From the NCBI RefSeq assembly GCF_010915705.1, contig NZ_JAAIKE010000002.1:620001-684000 (forward strand): a stretch of 64,000 nucleotides of DNA, given 5' to 3'. A model generated the notes under the pieces. The model worked only from the letters and a program-made list of their open reading frames with translations. It was not told where the DNA came from and did no database searches. Source of the DNA: Pseudotabrizicola algicola. Lineage in GTDB: Bacteria > Pseudomonadota > Alphaproteobacteria > Rhodobacterales > Rhodobacteraceae. Below, piece after piece: positions 1-8,549 of this stretch. Both the position numbers and the translations under genes were made by a program. How positions within the stretch are numbered: position 1 is the stretch's first letter; each line of letters opens with the position of its first letter.

Positions 1-687
1 GCCGACCAGCCCCGGCTCCCGGTTGCCGAGCTGGCTCATCGCATTGAACAGATGCGTGGCACAGCGCGCACCCGCTGCGATGGCTGCTTCCGCTTCGGCA
101 TAGGTGCATTCCGAATGGCCAAGGCTGACAACCGCACCCGCAGCGGCCAAGGCCTCGATCTGTTCGGGGAGCACGGCGGATGGGGCCACAGTCACCATAA
201 GCGCGGGCAGGCGCTGGGCGGCGCGGATCAGGAGCCGAAGATCGCGATCCTCCATCGGGCGGATCAATGCCGGATCATGGGCACCCTTGCGTCGCGGGTC
301 CAGATGCGGGCCTTCCAGATGCAGGCCCAGAAAGCCCTGCACCCCGATTGCGGCAATACCGGCCTCTATCAGATGGGCGGTTGCATCGAAGGTGTCGGTG
401 ATGAGGGTCGGCAGAATGCCCGTCGTTCCCATACGGGCGTGTGTCTGGCAGATGGCGCACAAGGTCTGCACGCCTGCCCTTCCATCGACCATATACCCGC
501 CACCGCCATTCACCTGCAGATCAAGCAGACCGGGCGAGAGGATGCCCCCGCCCAGATCCGTCACTTCGGCCCCCGCAGGCACCGAGGCGGCAAGCTCCAC
601 CACCTCGCCGTTCTCGATGACAAGAACCGCATCATCGTGCAGAAGGACGCCATCAAAAATCCGCGCGCCGATGAAAGCGGTGGTCAT
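1..687 (-). CDS. nagA: N-acetylglucosamine-6-phosphate deacetylase (partial, C-terminus off the left edge)
   Basis: Cytoplasmic metal-dependent amidohydrolase that removes acetate from GlcNAc-6-P to give glucosamine-6-P. The first 229 residues are visible. They carry the family's DLQVNG signature (56-61), the HLEGPHLDPRR block with the metal-ligand Glu at 125, and the metal-ligand histidines of SLGHSECTYAEA (H191) and ATHLFNAM (H212). These positions are close to those of the E. coli enzyme. The start ATG at 687 overlaps the stop of the upstream SIS-domain gene by one base (TGATG), so the two are probably translationally coupled. It is the last visible gene of a leftward operon kinase-gntR-SIS-nagA. 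The remaining ~150 C-terminal residues are outside the window. The assignment is firm. Confidence 0.95.
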   Translation of the reverse strand, partial: MTTAFIGARIFDGVLLHDDAVLVIENGEVVELAASVPAGAEVTDLGGGILSPGLLDLQVNGGGGYMVDGRAGVQTLCAICQTHARMGTTGILPTLITDTFDATAHLIEAGIAAIGVQGFLGLHLEGPHLDPRRKGAHDPALIRPMEDRDLRLLIRAAQRLPALMVTVAPSAVLPEQIEALAAAGAVVSLGHSECTYAEAEAAIAAGARCATHLFNAMSQLGNREPGLVG

Positions 688-1712
688 CAGACAGTCTCCG
701 TCACCTTGCGCAGATGCGGCGGCGTGTCGGGGTCAAATCCGCGGCGACGGGCAAGGCCCTCGACAAAGCTGTAAAAGCCGGTGGCAAGCACTAGCGGGGC
801 AACCAAAGGATGCAGGTCCGGCACCGAGGGAAGCTGTGTGACACCCTTGCCCGCTGCGCCCGTCAGGAACACATCTGCACCCTGCGCAGCCAGTCGCTCG
901 GCCGTGGTGATCACATGCGGCAGGGCGGCATCCGCCACGCCCAAGGCCAGAACGGGAAACTGCGCCTGAACAATCGCGGCGGGGCCGTGGAGAACCTCGG
1001 CGGCGGAATAGGATTCAGCATGGAGACCGCAGGTTTCCTTGAACTTCAGCGCGCATTCGTTCGCGATGGCAAAGGCAGGACCGCGCCCCAGAACATAGGC
1101 CGAATTGGCGCGCGAAAGGCGTGCGGCCAAGGGCGACCAATCCAGATGCAGCGCCTTTTCCAGCGCATCGGGCAAGGCTGCGATGGCGCGGCGCAGGTCA
1201 TTGTCCTGCTGCCATTCCGCCACGAGCGTCAGGCCAGCCAAGACCGAGACCACAAAGGTCTTGGTTGCCGCAACGCTCTGCTCCACCCCTGCCTGCAAGG
1301 GAAGGCAATGGTTCGAGGCCGCTCCCATAGGGCTGTCGGCAAAGTTTGTGATGGCAACGGACAGAGCCCCGCCACTGCGACCCGCGCGCATCATCTCGAC
1401 AATGTCGGGGCTTTGGCCGGATTGGGAAATGCCAACGCAAACCGCCCCGTCCAGCCGGAGCGGGCGCCCATAGATCGACGCAACAGAAGGGCCGACCGAG
1501 GCGACAGGCACCCCCGCCATCAACTCGACAGCGTATTTGAGATAAGTCGCCGCATGATCCGAAGACCCGCGGGCCACGGTCACAATCAGCCTTGGGTCGA
1601 GGGCTTGCATGGCCTGTGCCGCGTCTTGCACCGCAGGGCCACTTTGCGCCAGAAATCGCGCGACGGCGGCCGGAATCTCTGCCACTTCGCGTGCCATATG
1701 CGTTTGGGTCAT
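687..1712 (-). CDS. SIS-domain amino-sugar phosphate deaminase/isomerase (NagB-II / AgaS type)
   Basis: A 341-residue cytoplasmic protein with two SIS sugar-isomerase domains (roughly 30-165 and 195-330). It includes VTVARGSSDHA and GISQSGQSPD phosphosugar loops and a C-terminal EGLARRRGFDPD segment typical of the isomerase half of glutamine-fructose-6-P transaminase. Standing between nagA and the regulator, with no classical hexameric NagB visible, it most likely converts glucosamine-6-P to fructose-6-P plus ammonia (NagB-II role). The start overlaps the GntR stop by four bases (ATGA). The exact substrate (glucosamine-6-P or galactosamine-6-P) cannot be read from sequence, but the neighbouring murQ and nagA favour glucosamine-6-P. 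Confidence 0.88.
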   Translation of the reverse strand: MTQTHMAREVAEIPAAVARFLAQSGPAVQDAAQAMQALDPRLIVTVARGSSDHAATYLKYAVELMAGVPVASVGPSVASIYGRPLRLDGAVCVGISQSGQSPDIVEMMRAGRSGGALSVAITNFADSPMGAASNHCLPLQAGVEQSVAATKTFVVSVLAGLTLVAEWQQDNDLRRAIAALPDALEKALHLDWSPLAARLSRANSAYVLGRGPAFAIANECALKFKETCGLHAESYSAAEVLHGPAAIVQAQFPVLALGVADAALPHVITTAERLAAQGADVFLTGAAGKGVTQLPSVPDLHPLVAPLVLATGFYSFVEGLARRRGFDPDTPPHLRKVTETV

Positions 1713-2491
1713 GTCGGTGTCCTTTCCGATGGGCCGCCTTGCGGCGACAGGGTCAGTTCCACGGCAAAGTCATAGGCATCACCGCGATAGAGTGAGCGGG
1801 TGAATTCAACCACCCGGCCCGATGGCAAATAGCCGATACGTTCAATTCGAAGCCCCGCCGCGCCGATTGGCACACCCAGCAACTCGGCATCTCTGCCGCC
1901 AAGATTGGCCGCCGAAATGCGCTGCACGGCCCGGACAGGCCGCAGGCCGCGCGATTCCAGAATGGCGTAGAGACTGGTCTCCACCATCCCGGGATCAGGC
2001 AAGGTCGCCGTTGACAGCGAGGCACGCTCGATGGCCAGTGGCACATCATCGGAACGGCGCACACGCTCCAGCCGCGCAACGCGGTCCCCGATGCCAAGAC
2101 CAAGTGCCATCACCTCTTCGGGTGAGGGCGTCACGACCTGCCGTGACAGCCAGACGGATTCCACCGATTTCCCACGGCGCGCCATGTCTTCCGTGAACGA
2201 GGTCAGCAAAGACAATGCCTGTTCCAGCCGTTCCACCTTTGGAGCCACAAAAGTGCCCGATCCCCGCCGCTGCACAAGCTGGCCATTCGCCACAAGCGCT
2301 TGCACTGCCTTGCGAACCGTCACCCGCGACAGCCCTGTCATGCTGGCCATGTCACGTTCCGCAGGCAGGCTGTCCCCAGCCGCCAGCCGACCCGAAGTGA
2401 TGGCATCCACGAGCCGCCTCTGGAGTTGAAGATAGAGCGGCCCAGAGCCGGACTCTTCGAAGCCTGCCGGAGAAAAGATCGTGTCCATCAT
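1709..2491 (-). CDS. GntR-family transcriptional regulator with UTRA effector domain (NagR/NagQ-like)
   Basis: A 260-residue repressor. The N-terminal winged helix (about 20-85) contains the typical LPAERDMASMTGLSRVTVRK recognition region and the RRGSGTFVA wing. The rest (about 100-250) is a HutC/UTRA ligand domain. Family members in amino-sugar operons bind GlcNAc-6-P or glucosamine-6-P and release their operator. Its place inside the nag operon and beside the divergent murQ promoter makes it the likely controller of both arms; candidate operators lie at 3356-3460. The start is at 2491, or the adjacent ATG at 2488, overlapping the kinase stop. Confidence 0.9.
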   Translation of the reverse strand: MMDTIFSPAGFEESGSGPLYLQLQRRLVDAITSGRLAAGDSLPAERDMASMTGLSRVTVRKAVQALVANGQLVQRRGSGTFVAPKVERLEQALSLLTSFTEDMARRGKSVESVWLSRQVVTPSPEEVMALGLGIGDRVARLERVRRSDDVPLAIERASLSTATLPDPGMVETSLYAILESRGLRPVRAVQRISAANLGGRDAELLGVPIGAAGLRIERIGYLPSGRVVEFTRSLYRGDAYDFAVELTLSPQGGPSERTPT

Positions 2492-3333
2492 CCCGCCTCT
2501 CTGGCTAAAAGCAGCGCTCCGTCAAGCGCCGAACCCTTTGGCGCAACCTGCGCAAACTGCGTCAGGGCAGCGGCATAGCTGGAACCGAGGCCGCCGATGA
2601 AGGTCACCGGCAAGGGTGCCAATGCCACCAGATGGGACAGAACGGTGGCGACGTCTGCCGTGGCCTGTGCCCAGATGGCCTGTGCGGCAGGGTCATCCGA
2701 CTGCACGATCGACGGCGCAAGCGCTGCAAAATCGGTCGGGAGCGCGGATTGTGCAAAGCTGACAATGCCCGCCGCGCCGCCATGGTCCTGCAGAAGTTGC
2801 GCCAGAAACGGAGTCATGCCTTCTAAACCGTCGGTTGCGCGCAAGGCCCGTGACAGCGCCGCGCGCCCAAGCCATGCGCCGCTGCCCTCATCCCCCAGAA
2901 CCAGACCCCAGCCGCCAAAACAGCGGATCTTATCCCCCTGCCGGACAGCAAAAACCGAGCCCGTGCCCATCGCCGCGACAATGCCGTCTGACCCGGCCAA
3001 GGCGCCAAGCGCGGCGGCCACGGCATCTGTTTCAATACGCGCCCGAGCAAACGGAAGCGCAAGCCTGAGTCGGCCCGCGGCACCGGCGGCGTTTGCCCCC
3101 GCCACACCCAGACCCGCGCGCAGGGACGACAAATCCTGCGCCGAAGGCTTAGCGCCCAGCGCAGCCGACATTGCCGCATGCGTTGCCGCCAAAATGCTGT
3201 CACGCGCCGCATCGGGAGCCGAGGCAATGTTTGCGGGGCCACCAAATCCACGCCCGAGGATGAACCCGTCCTGATCGGCGACCACAGCCCGACATCCGGT
3301 ACCGCCGCCATCGATTCCCAGAAAAAGCTGCAT
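2488..3333 (-). CDS. BadF/BadG/BcrA-type ATPase: N-acetylglucosamine / N-acetylmuramic acid kinase
   Basis: A 281-residue sugar kinase of the ASKHA fold. The N-terminal FLGIDGGGTGCRAVVAD phosphate-1 loop lies at residues 3-19, a MGTGSVFAVR phosphate-2 segment near 110-120, and GWGLVLGDEGSGAWLG near 130-145. An open frame extends upstream to 3549, but the family N-terminus and a GGGGGA Shine-Dalgarno just upstream place the start at 3333. The BcrAD_BadFG family includes GlcNAc kinases and the clostridial MurK that phosphorylates both GlcNAc and MurNAc. With murQ divergently next door and no PTS seen, a MurK-like dual activity is attractive but inferred. Confidence 0.88.
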   Translation of the reverse strand: MQLFLGIDGGGTGCRAVVADQDGFILGRGFGGPANIASAPDAARDSILAATHAAMSAALGAKPSAQDLSSLRAGLGVAGANAAGAAGRLRLALPFARARIETDAVAAALGALAGSDGIVAAMGTGSVFAVRQGDKIRCFGGWGLVLGDEGSGAWLGRAALSRALRATDGLEGMTPFLAQLLQDHGGAAGIVSFAQSALPTDFAALAPSIVQSDDPAAQAIWAQATADVATVLSHLVALAPLPVTFIGGLGSSYAAALTQFAQVAPKGSALDGALLLAREAG

Positions 3334-3355
3334 CCGATTCCCCCTTTGCAGGCAA

Positions 3356-3460
3356 GATACCAAAACAATACCATTTTGAAAGTGGTATCTTTCTGTCGCC
3401 TCATTATGAGCCGAAATGGCGGGTTCACAACTTAATTCTTTACAATTGGTATTGTTTTGG
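3356..3460. promoter_or_regulatory. Divergent promoter region with mirror-image operator-like repeats
   Basis: The 13-mer CCAAAACAATACC (3360-3372) recurs as its exact reverse complement GGTATTGTTTTGG (3448-3460). A second, partly overlapping inverted pair ATACCA/TGGTAT lies at 3369-3374 and 3384-3389 with a 9-bp centre. TGGTAT/ATACCA half-sites suit a GntR/HutC-type repressor. The region separates the kinase start (3333) from the murQ start (3499), so one repressor could bridge both promoters. The link to the regulator at 1709-2491 is inference. Confidence 0.6.
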
Positions 3461-3498
3461 CATTGTCTTAGGCAAGACGGGGGCAAGGAGAGAATCAG

Positions 3499-4389
3499 TT
3501 GGCAGAGCGCAGGACAGAAAGCCGCCACATCTTGTCGGCCAATCTTCACGCCGCGCAGGGGGCTGATGTTCTGTCACGGATCCTGGCAAGCCAGCACGGA
3601 GCGATTGCCGCGCTGACCCCGGCCTTTCCCCAGATCATAGCCGCCGCACAGGCAGGCGCGCAGGCGCTGCGGGCTGGCGGGAAAATGGGTTATGCCGGAG
3701 CAGGGTCGTCCGGCCTGATGGCGCTTGCCGATTGTCTCGAACTGCCCGGCACATTCGGTATCGCCCCTGACCGCGTTCCGATGCTGTTCGCAGGCGGGGT
3801 TGAGGCGCTTTTGCACATGCAGGGCGGGGTTGAGGATGATCCGAAGCTTGCGCTTGCCGACATCGCCCGCGCACAGATTGGTGCGGGCGATACCATCCTG
3901 TGCCTCGCGGCCTCGGGGCGGACACCGTATACGCTTGCAGTTGCAAAAGAGGCAAAGGCACGCGGAGCCGTCGTTGTCGGTTTGTCGAACACGGCGGAGG
4001 CCGATCTTTTGGCTCTGGCCGACATTCCCGTGGTGCTGGACACCGGCCCCGAAATCATCACCGGGTCTACCCGGATGGGGGCGGCATCGGCGCAGAAGAT
4101 CGCACTGAACATGATCTCGGTGTTGGTCGGGCTGCATCTGGGCCATGTGTATGACGGGTTCATGGTCAACCTGACCGCAGACAATATCAAACTGCTGGAC
4201 CGTGCCGCGCGCATCGTGGCCGCTGTTTCCGGCGCCGACATCGCAGCGGCACAGGCGGCACTCGATGAAACCGAGGGCGCCGTAAAACCGGCGATTCTGG
4301 TGGCCACGGGCATGACCCGCCCCGAGGCCGAGGCGGCGCTTGTCCGCACCGGCGGGCATCTGGCCCCTGCGCTCCTTGAAAACCAATAA
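3499..4389 (+). CDS. murQ: N-acetylmuramic acid 6-phosphate etherase
   Basis: A 296-residue SIS-domain lyase that cleaves the lactyl ether of MurNAc-6-P to GlcNAc-6-P and D-lactate. The N-terminus RTESRHILSANL matches the MurQ signature (T-E-x-R-N/H). GAGSSGLMALAD is the first phosphosugar loop, and the family block ITGSTRMGAASAQK follows near residues 185-198. Length is normal (about 300). The start is a TTG at 3499 with AAGGAG about 10 bases upstream; no better ATG preserves the conserved N-terminus. It heads an operon with a CUT1 transporter, which suggests scavenged MurNAc-type sugars and not only internal cell-wall recycling. Confidence 0.95.
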   Translation: MAERRTESRHILSANLHAAQGADVLSRILASQHGAIAALTPAFPQIIAAAQAGAQALRAGGKMGYAGAGSSGLMALADCLELPGTFGIAPDRVPMLFAGGVEALLHMQGGVEDDPKLALADIARAQIGAGDTILCLAASGRTPYTLAVAKEAKARGAVVVGLSNTAEADLLALADIPVVLDTGPEIITGSTRMGAASAQKIALNMISVLVGLHLGHVYDGFMVNLTADNIKLLDRAARIVAAVSGADIAAAQAALDETEGAVKPAILVATGMTRPEAEAALVRTGGHLAPALLENQ

Positions 4390-4429
4390 AGACCAACCGG
4401 GCAAAAAGCCCACCAACCGGGAGACGACG

Positions 4430-5677
4430 ATGAACAAGACCTATCTTACTGCCCTGTTGACCAGCACCCTGCTGGCCGGGCCGGCGCTTGCGCAGACCAC
4501 GTTGACCATCGAAAGCTGGCGCAATGATGATCTGACGATCTGGCAAGACACGATCATTCCCGCGTTCAACGCGCAGCACCCTGAGATTTCGGTGGTTTTC
4601 GCGCCTTCTGCACCGGCCGAGTACAACGCCGCGCTGAACTCGAAACTGGCGGCGGGGAGCGCCGGTGATCTGATCACCTGCCGCCCCTTCGATGCTTCGC
4701 TGGAATTGTTCAACCAAGGCCATCTTGCCGATCTGACCGATCTTGCGGGCATGGCCAATTTCTCGGATGTGGCGAAATCGGCATGGCAGACCGATGATGG
4801 CGCGGCGACGTTCTGCGTGCCGATGGCGTCGGTCATCCACGGGTTCATCTACAACGCCGATGCCTTTGCCGAACTTGGCATCGAGGTTCCTGCCACCGAA
4901 GCCGAATTCTTTGCCGCGCTCGACAAGATCAAGGCGGATGGCACCTATATTCCGATGGCGATGGGCACCAACGACCAGTGGGAAGCCGCGACGATGGGAT
5001 ACAACAACATTGGCCCGAACTACTGGAAGGGTGAGGAGGGCCGCCGCGCCCTGATCGCAGGCGAGCAAAAGCTGACAGACCCGCAATGGGTGGCCCCGTT
5101 CGAGCAGTTGGCAAAGTGGAAGGATTATCTGGGCGACGGCTTTGAAGCGCAAACCTATCCGGACAGCCAGAACCTGTTCACCCTCGGCCGTGCCGCGATC
5201 TATCCCGCAGGGTCATGGGAAATTTCAGGCTTTAACGCGCAGGCTGATTTCAAGATGGGGGCCTTCCCGCCGCCAGTCGCCGCAGAGGGCGATACCTGCT
5301 ATATCAGCGACCACACAGATATTGCGATCGGTCTGAATGCCAAGTCGCCGAATGCCGAGGCTGCGCGCGTGTTTCTGGATTGGGTGGCAAGCCCCGAATT
5401 TGCGACGCTTTATGCCAACGCCCTGCCCGGCTTTTTCAGCCTGAACTCCACTCCGGTAGAGATGCAAGACCCGCTGGCGCAGGAATTCGTCTCGTGGCGC
5501 GGCAAGTGCGAACCAACGATCCGGTCGACCTATCAGATCCTGTCGCGCGGAACGCCGAACTTGGAGAACGAGACCTGGAACGCGTCGGCCAACGTGATCC
5601 GCGGGTCGGAAACCCCAGCCGATGCCGCCAAGCGGCTGCAAGACGGGCTGGCAAGCTGGTACGAGCCCCAAAAGTAA
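4430..5677 (+). CDS. Carbohydrate ABC transporter substrate-binding protein (CUT1)
   Basis: A 415-residue periplasmic binding protein with a signal peptide (MNKTYLTALLTSTLLAGPA, cleavage after ALA-Q near 22). The mature protein is of the extracellular solute-binding family 1 type. The start is at 4430, with GGGAGA about 8 bases upstream; an open frame reaching further back overlaps murQ and is ignored. It sits 40 bp after murQ and upstream of its permeases. The context suggests an amino-sugar ligand such as MurNAc or a muropeptide-derived sugar; the sequence alone does not prove it. Confidence 0.92.
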   Translation: MNKTYLTALLTSTLLAGPALAQTTLTIESWRNDDLTIWQDTIIPAFNAQHPEISVVFAPSAPAEYNAALNSKLAAGSAGDLITCRPFDASLELFNQGHLADLTDLAGMANFSDVAKSAWQTDDGAATFCVPMASVIHGFIYNADAFAELGIEVPATEAEFFAALDKIKADGTYIPMAMGTNDQWEAATMGYNNIGPNYWKGEEGRRALIAGEQKLTDPQWVAPFEQLAKWKDYLGDGFEAQTYPDSQNLFTLGRAAIYPAGSWEISGFNAQADFKMGAFPPPVAAEGDTCYISDHTDIAIGLNAKSPNAEAARVFLDWVASPEFATLYANALPGFFSLNSTPVEMQDPLAQEFVSWRGKCEPTIRSTYQILSRGTPNLENETWNASANVIRGSETPADAAKRLQDGLASWYEPQK

Positions 5678-5698
5678 GCGCAGGCTGAAGTTGCGGGA

Positions 5699-5756
5699 CT
5701 GGAGGGGCTGTCTGCCCCTCCAGACCACCCCGAGGATATTTTCAAACAGATGAAAA
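5699..5756 (+). repeat. Intercistronic stem-loop and dispersed-type motif between binding protein and permease
   Basis: A perfect 10-bp stem CTGGAGGGGC (5699-5708) / GCCCCTCCAG (5714-5723) with a five-base loop is followed by CCCCGAGGATATTTT (5728-5742). Stem-loops after binding-protein genes commonly stabilise the upstream mRNA or attenuate readthrough. The CCCCGAGGATATTT motif resembles a dispersed intergenic element I associate with Rhodobacteraceae; that family link is from memory. Confidence 0.6.
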
Positions 5757-5766
5757 GGGGAAGGAC

Positions 5767-6684
5767 ATGGCTGCGCGAAAGCCAGTGCGCTGGCATATTG
5801 CCGTTTTTCTTGCGCCTGCGGTTTTGGTCTATACCGCAATCATGATCATACCCCTGATCGGGACGCTGAACCTGTCCCTGTTCAACAAAGGCCCTGACGG
5901 AGTGCAATTTGTCGGCTTGGCGAACTTTGCCACGCTCTTTGGCGACCCCCGCTGGTCAGCCTCTTTCTGGAATGCCCTCGGCAACAATGCCTGGTTCTTC
6001 CTGATCCACATGCTGGTGCAAAACCCCATCGGCATCGCCCTGGCAGCGATCCTTTCGACGCCAAAACTGCGCATGGCGGCCTTTTACCGGACCGCGATCT
6101 TCATTCCGACCATCCTGAGTTTCGTGATCGTCGGTTTCGTATGGAAGCTGATCCTGTCGCCCATCTGGGGCATCGCGCCGGGGCTTCTGGATCTGGTAGG
6201 ACTGAAAAGCCTGTTTGCGCCTTGGCTGGGGCGGGAAGAGTATGCGCTGACCACGCTGGCGCTGATCTCGGTCTGGCAGTTTGTCGGCATACCGATGATG
6301 CTGATCTATGCAGCCCTTCTGTCGATCCCCGACGAGGTGCTGGAGGCCGCCGAAATGGACGGGATTACCGGGGCAAGCCAGTTCTGGAAGATCAAGTTGC
6401 CGCTGATCCTGCCGAGCATCGGGATCATCTCGATCCTGACTTTTGTAGGCAACTTCAACGCCTTTGATCTGATCTATGTGGCGCAAGGCGCGCTGGCGGG
6501 GCCGGATTTCAGCACCGATATTCTGGGCACCTTCCTGTATCGCACCTTCTTCGGGTTTCAGCTGCAACTGGGCGATCCCTACATGGGCTCGGCAATTGCG
6601 GGGGCGATGTTCGGGATCATCCTGCTTGGGGTCTGCATCTATCTCTTCGGTATCCAGACCCGGTTGCGGAGGTACCAGTTCTGA
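5767..6684 (+). CDS. CUT1 sugar ABC transporter permease (MalF-type)
   Basis: A 305-residue inner-membrane protein with six predicted helices, the first at about 12-35 (IAVFLAPAVLVYTAIMIIPL). The EAA cytoplasmic loop reads EAAEMDGITGASQFWKIKLP (about 195-215), the site that contacts the ATPase. This is the usual MalF/UgpA-like first permease of a CUT1 importer. The start ATG at 5767 has AAGGGGAAGG upstream. The stop overlaps the next permease start by one base. Confidence 0.94.
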   Translation: MAARKPVRWHIAVFLAPAVLVYTAIMIIPLIGTLNLSLFNKGPDGVQFVGLANFATLFGDPRWSASFWNALGNNAWFFLIHMLVQNPIGIALAAILSTPKLRMAAFYRTAIFIPTILSFVIVGFVWKLILSPIWGIAPGLLDLVGLKSLFAPWLGREEYALTTLALISVWQFVGIPMMLIYAALLSIPDEVLEAAEMDGITGASQFWKIKLPLILPSIGIISILTFVGNFNAFDLIYVAQGALAGPDFSTDILGTFLYRTFFGFQLQLGDPYMGSAIAGAMFGIILLGVCIYLFGIQTRLRRYQF

Positions 6685-7523
6685 TGGCACGCGCACGCAC
6701 ATCCATAGGGCGCACCATTGCTGCCCATGCCATCCTCATCACATGGACTGTGATCGCCCTTTTCCCGGTATTTGTCACTGTCGTGAACAGCTTCAAATCC
6801 CGCCGCGCGATCTTTGCCGACCCACTGGCGCTGCCTTGGCCGCAGCATTTCGACCTGGTCGGATATACCACTGTTCTCAAGCAGGGGGATTTCTTTGGCT
6901 ACTTCCAGAACTCGATGATCGTCACCGTCGCAAGCCTGTTCTTTGTACTTCTGTTCGGGGCGATGGCGGCTTTTGCGCTGTCGGAATACCGGTTCAAGGG
7001 CAACCTGCTGATGGGCCTTTATCTTGCCTTGGGCATCATGATTCCCATCCGGCTTGGCACCGTGGCCATCTTGCAGATCATGGTGGCGGGCGGGCTGGTC
7101 AATACACTCACGGCGCTCATCCTCGTCTACACCGCACAAGGATTGCCGCTGGCGGTGTTCATCCTGTCAGAGTTCATGAAGACCGTGTCTGACGATCTGA
7201 AGAACGCCGGACGCATCGACGGGCTTTCGGAGTATGCGATTTTCTTCACGCTCGTCTTGCCGCTGGTGCGGCCCGCGATGGCGACCGTGGCAGTTTTTAC
7301 CATGATCCCGATCTGGAATGATCTGTGGTTCCCGCTGATCCTTGCTCCGGCAGAAGAGGTGAAGACCATCACCCTGGGCAGTCAGGTGTTCATCGGGCAG
7401 TTTGTCACCAACTGGAATGCGGTTCTGGCGGCGCTGAGCCTCGCCATCCTGCCGGTGTTGGTTCTGTATCTCATCTTCTCGCGGCAGTTGATCCGCGGCA
7501 TTACGGCGGGGGCTGTGAAATGA
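6684..7523 (+). CDS. CUT1 sugar ABC transporter permease (MalG-type)
   Basis: A 279-residue inner-membrane protein with six predicted helices. The conserved EAA-like loop LKNAGRIDGLSEYAIFFTLV lies near residues 172-191. It pairs with the upstream permease as the second channel half. Start and stop both overlap their neighbours (TGATGG upstream, ATGA downstream), so the transporter and oxidoreductase genes are tightly coupled. Confidence 0.94.
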   Translation: MARARTSIGRTIAAHAILITWTVIALFPVFVTVVNSFKSRRAIFADPLALPWPQHFDLVGYTTVLKQGDFFGYFQNSMIVTVASLFFVLLFGAMAAFALSEYRFKGNLLMGLYLALGIMIPIRLGTVAILQIMVAGGLVNTLTALILVYTAQGLPLAVFILSEFMKTVSDDLKNAGRIDGLSEYAIFFTLVLPLVRPAMATVAVFTMIPIWNDLWFPLILAPAEEVKTITLGSQVFIGQFVTNWNAVLAALSLAILPVLVLYLIFSRQLIRGITAGAVK

Positions 7524-8542
7524 TCCGAACACTCGTGGCGGGACTTGGGACGATGGGGCGCAGCCATGCGCTTGCCTATCACCGGAATCCGGGGTTTGAC
7601 CTTGTCGGCATGGTGAACCGCAGCACACCGCGGCTGGACCCGGAACTGGCGGACTACCCGGTCACCCCGGATTTTCACGAAGCCTTGGCGCGCCTGAAAC
7701 CCGATCTGGTGAATATCTCGACCTACACCGACAGCCACGCAGACTATGCCTGCGCGGCGATGGAGGCGGGGGCGCATGTCTTTGTCGAAAAGCCGCTGGC
7801 CGGAACGGTGGCGGATGCGCGGCGTGTGGTGGATTGTGCCGTGGCGAACGGGCGGAAGCTGGTGGTGGGCTATATCCTTCGCCATCACCCCAGCTGGATG
7901 CGGCTGATCGATGAGGCGCGGGCGCTTGGCGGGCCTTATGTGTTTCGGTTGAACCTGAACCAGCAGAGCAGCGGCCCGACATGGGAGGTGCACAAGACGC
8001 TGATGCAAAGCACCTCGCCCATCGTCGATTGCGGGGTGCATTACGTCGATGTGATGTGCCAGATCACCGATGCACGCCCGGTGGAGGTGCGTGGCATGGG
8101 CCTTCGGCTTTCCGACGAGATTGCGCCCGACATGTATAACTACGGCCATTTTCAGGTGTTGTTCGCCGATGGCAGCCTTGGCTGGTACGAGGCAGGCTGG
8201 GGTCCGATGATGTCCGACACAGCATTTTTTGTGAAAGACGTCGTAAGCCCGAGGGGCGCCGTGTCTATCCGCATGCCGGAAGGGGCCAAGTCGGACGATC
8301 ATGACACCCATACCAAGACCTCGGTGATCCGGGTGCATCGCAACGGACAGCCGGATGAAGACCTGAACATGGCCGACGAGCCCGGGCATCAAGACCTGTG
8401 CGAGCGGGAGCAGGCCTTCATGCTGCGCGCGATTACCGAAGATCTGGATCTGTCCCGCCATATGCAGGATGCCATCCAGTCGCTTGCCATCTGCCTTGCC
8501 GCCGACGAGTCGGTGCGCTCTGGCCAACCTGTCAAATTGTGA
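7520..8542 (+). CDS. Gfo/Idh/MocA-family NAD(P)-dependent oxidoreductase
   Basis: A 340-residue two-domain dehydrogenase. The Rossmann domain begins [17 protein letters not shown], and the VEKPLAG motif (89-95) is the family signature that carries the catalytic Lys. The C-terminal alpha/beta domain has [14 protein letters not shown] near 172-185. The ATG at 7520 overlaps the permease stop by four bases. It probably oxidises or epimerises the imported sugar or a derivative, but which reaction is unknown. Its presence between permease and ATPase genes suggests the substrate needs a redox step before or alongside MurQ/NagA. Confidence 0.88.
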   Translation: MIRTLVAGLGTMGRSHALAYHRNPGFDLVGMVNRSTPRLDPELADYPVTPDFHEALARLKPDLVNISTYTDSHADYACAAMEAGAHVFVEKPLAGTVADARRVVDCAVANGRKLVVGYILRHHPSWMRLIDEARALGGPYVFRLNLNQQSSGPTWEVHKTLMQSTSPIVDCGVHYVDVMCQITDARPVEVRGMGLRLSDEIAPDMYNYGHFQVLFADGSLGWYEAGWGPMMSDTAFFVKDVVSPRGAVSIRMPEGAKSDDHDTHTKTSVIRVHRNGQPDEDLNMADEPGHQDLCEREQAFMLRAITEDLDLSRHMQDAIQSLAICLAADESVRSGQPVKL

Positions 8543-8549
8543 GGCTGCC

